From positions 1 to 28,932 of the IMG/VR virus record IMGVR_UViG_3300049222_000093: a stretch of DNA of 28,932 nt; one strand, given 5' to 3'. Position numbers and translations under genes: made by a program. Shown piece by piece: positions 28,506 to 28,932 of the stretch. How positions within the stretch are numbered: the stretch's first letter is position 1; every line of letters begins with the position of its first letter. The stretch is from a virus. The notes below the pieces were generated by a model. It made no database searches. It was given only the letters and a program-made list of their open reading frames with translations, and was not told where the DNA came from.

Positions 28506-28932
28506 AAAATGGGATTTACTCCCAATGTCACCCTCTAAACTTAGAGGATTTACTACTTACACAGGACAATTTATTGTTGAGAAGATTTACAAAAGATTAG
28601 GCACTTCATCACCACCTGCTTTAGCAGGTAATACAGTTGAACCCATGTTAATGGACTATGTAGAAGGCAAAGAAGTGGATATGGATAAGTATTTAAATAA
28701 CTTTAAAATAGATACTTTGGATTATCCCTTTAGAGATGATGTTGATAAATATCTAAAATTAATTCCTAAGTTTTTTGAACAAGCAAAAGCATTTAAAGAA
28801 ATAGTTGCTGACAAAGAATTACATTCTTATCAAGAAGAATTATTTACAGAGGTGCTAGGAATACCATTTAGAGGATTTAGTGATTTTGTTTACAAAAAAG
28901 ATAACAAACTTTTTATGTATGACTTAAAGACT
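28486..28932 (+). CDS. RecB/Cas4-like PD-(D/E)XK exonuclease, 3' end missing
   Basis: ATG 28486 is preceded by GGGAGGAG and the frame stays open to the last base (149 codons). The protein has SPSKLRGFTTYTGQFIVEKIYKRLG, AGNTVEPMLMDYVEGKE (an E in the position of the RecB-family GxxxE motif), SYQEELFTEVLGIPFRGFSDFVYKK and MYDLKT at the end. The G.SDF.......YDLKT arrangement matches motifs II and III (D...D-x-K) of RecB-like phage exonucleases. It is the partner 5'-3' resection enzyme for the ERF annealing protein. It overlaps the HNH gene by 20 bases. Confidence 0.82.
   Translation, partial: MKLENFEKWDLLPMSPSKLRGFTTYTGQFIVEKIYKRLGTSSPPALAGNTVEPMLMDYVEGKEVDMDKYLNNFKIDTLDYPFRDDVDKYLKLIPKFFEQAKAFKEIVADKELHSYQEELFTEVLGIPFRGFSDFVYKKDNKLFMYDLKT

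Noticed and set aside
1-28932. CRISPR arrays, tRNA or rRNA genes, insertion sequences, integrase or attachment sites.
   Set aside because: No regularly spaced repeats, no cloverleaf with a recognisable TTCGA-type arm, no transposase or recombinase motifs were seen by eye; a tool-based tRNA scan could still find a degenerate one.

Overview
The window is a contiguous piece of a tailed-phage genome. It is AT-rich and very tightly packed: nearly every gene is on the + strand and most start codons overlap the preceding stop. The gene order (small and large terminase, portal, MuF-type protein, scaffold, HK97-fold capsid, head-tail joining proteins, tail terminator, tail tube, frameshifted tail chaperone, tape measure, lambda M/L/J-like tip) is that of a long-tailed siphovirus. 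The base composition, the fibre families, the GTA-type holin and many small proteins I associate with marine phages suggest a marine Gram-negative host, possibly an alphaproteobacterium such as SAR11. The host is an inference. Both window ends cut through genes, and no integrase or lysogeny repressor is visible.

Region by region: 1-907 is the end of a ParB-like/DNA adenine methyltransferase fusion. 972-3912 encodes DNA packaging and the portal. 3912-5562 holds a structural protein and a run of small, very basic proteins, including genes of 29 and 57 codons and a probable -1 frameshift extension. 5550-6075 is an island with the only minus-strand gene, bracketed by a near-perfect inverted repeat and driven by its own extended -10 promoter. 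6250-10955 encodes head morphogenesis, the capsid, connectors and the tail tube. 10961-11487 is the G/GT tail chaperone with an A AAA AAC slippery site. 11487-17414 is the tape measure and tail tip. 17435-21008 is a fibre region containing three consecutive fibre plus chaperone-like pairs. 21008-23985 is a run of exported, membrane-anchored and coiled-coil proteins of unknown role. 23996-25657 mixes a PD-(D/E)XK nuclease and a DUF3310 protein with the endolysin, a GTA-type holin and two small genes. Two hairpins at 25645-25706 separate the late block from a second block (25718-28932) of small regulatory-type genes, a lipoprotein and a recombination module (ERF annealing protein, SSB-like protein, HNH protein, RecB/Cas4-like nuclease).

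Two styles of translation initiation divide the genome. Late genes are coupled through TAATG or ATGA overlaps. The genes from about 26070 onward, and the minus-strand gene, mostly carry an explicit AGGAGG ribosome binding site. The most unusual parts are the inverted-repeat-flanked antisense gene, the apparent second frameshift at 5025-5031 that would attach a Cys-rich domain to a small basic protein, and the envelope-protein cluster at 21008-23985.
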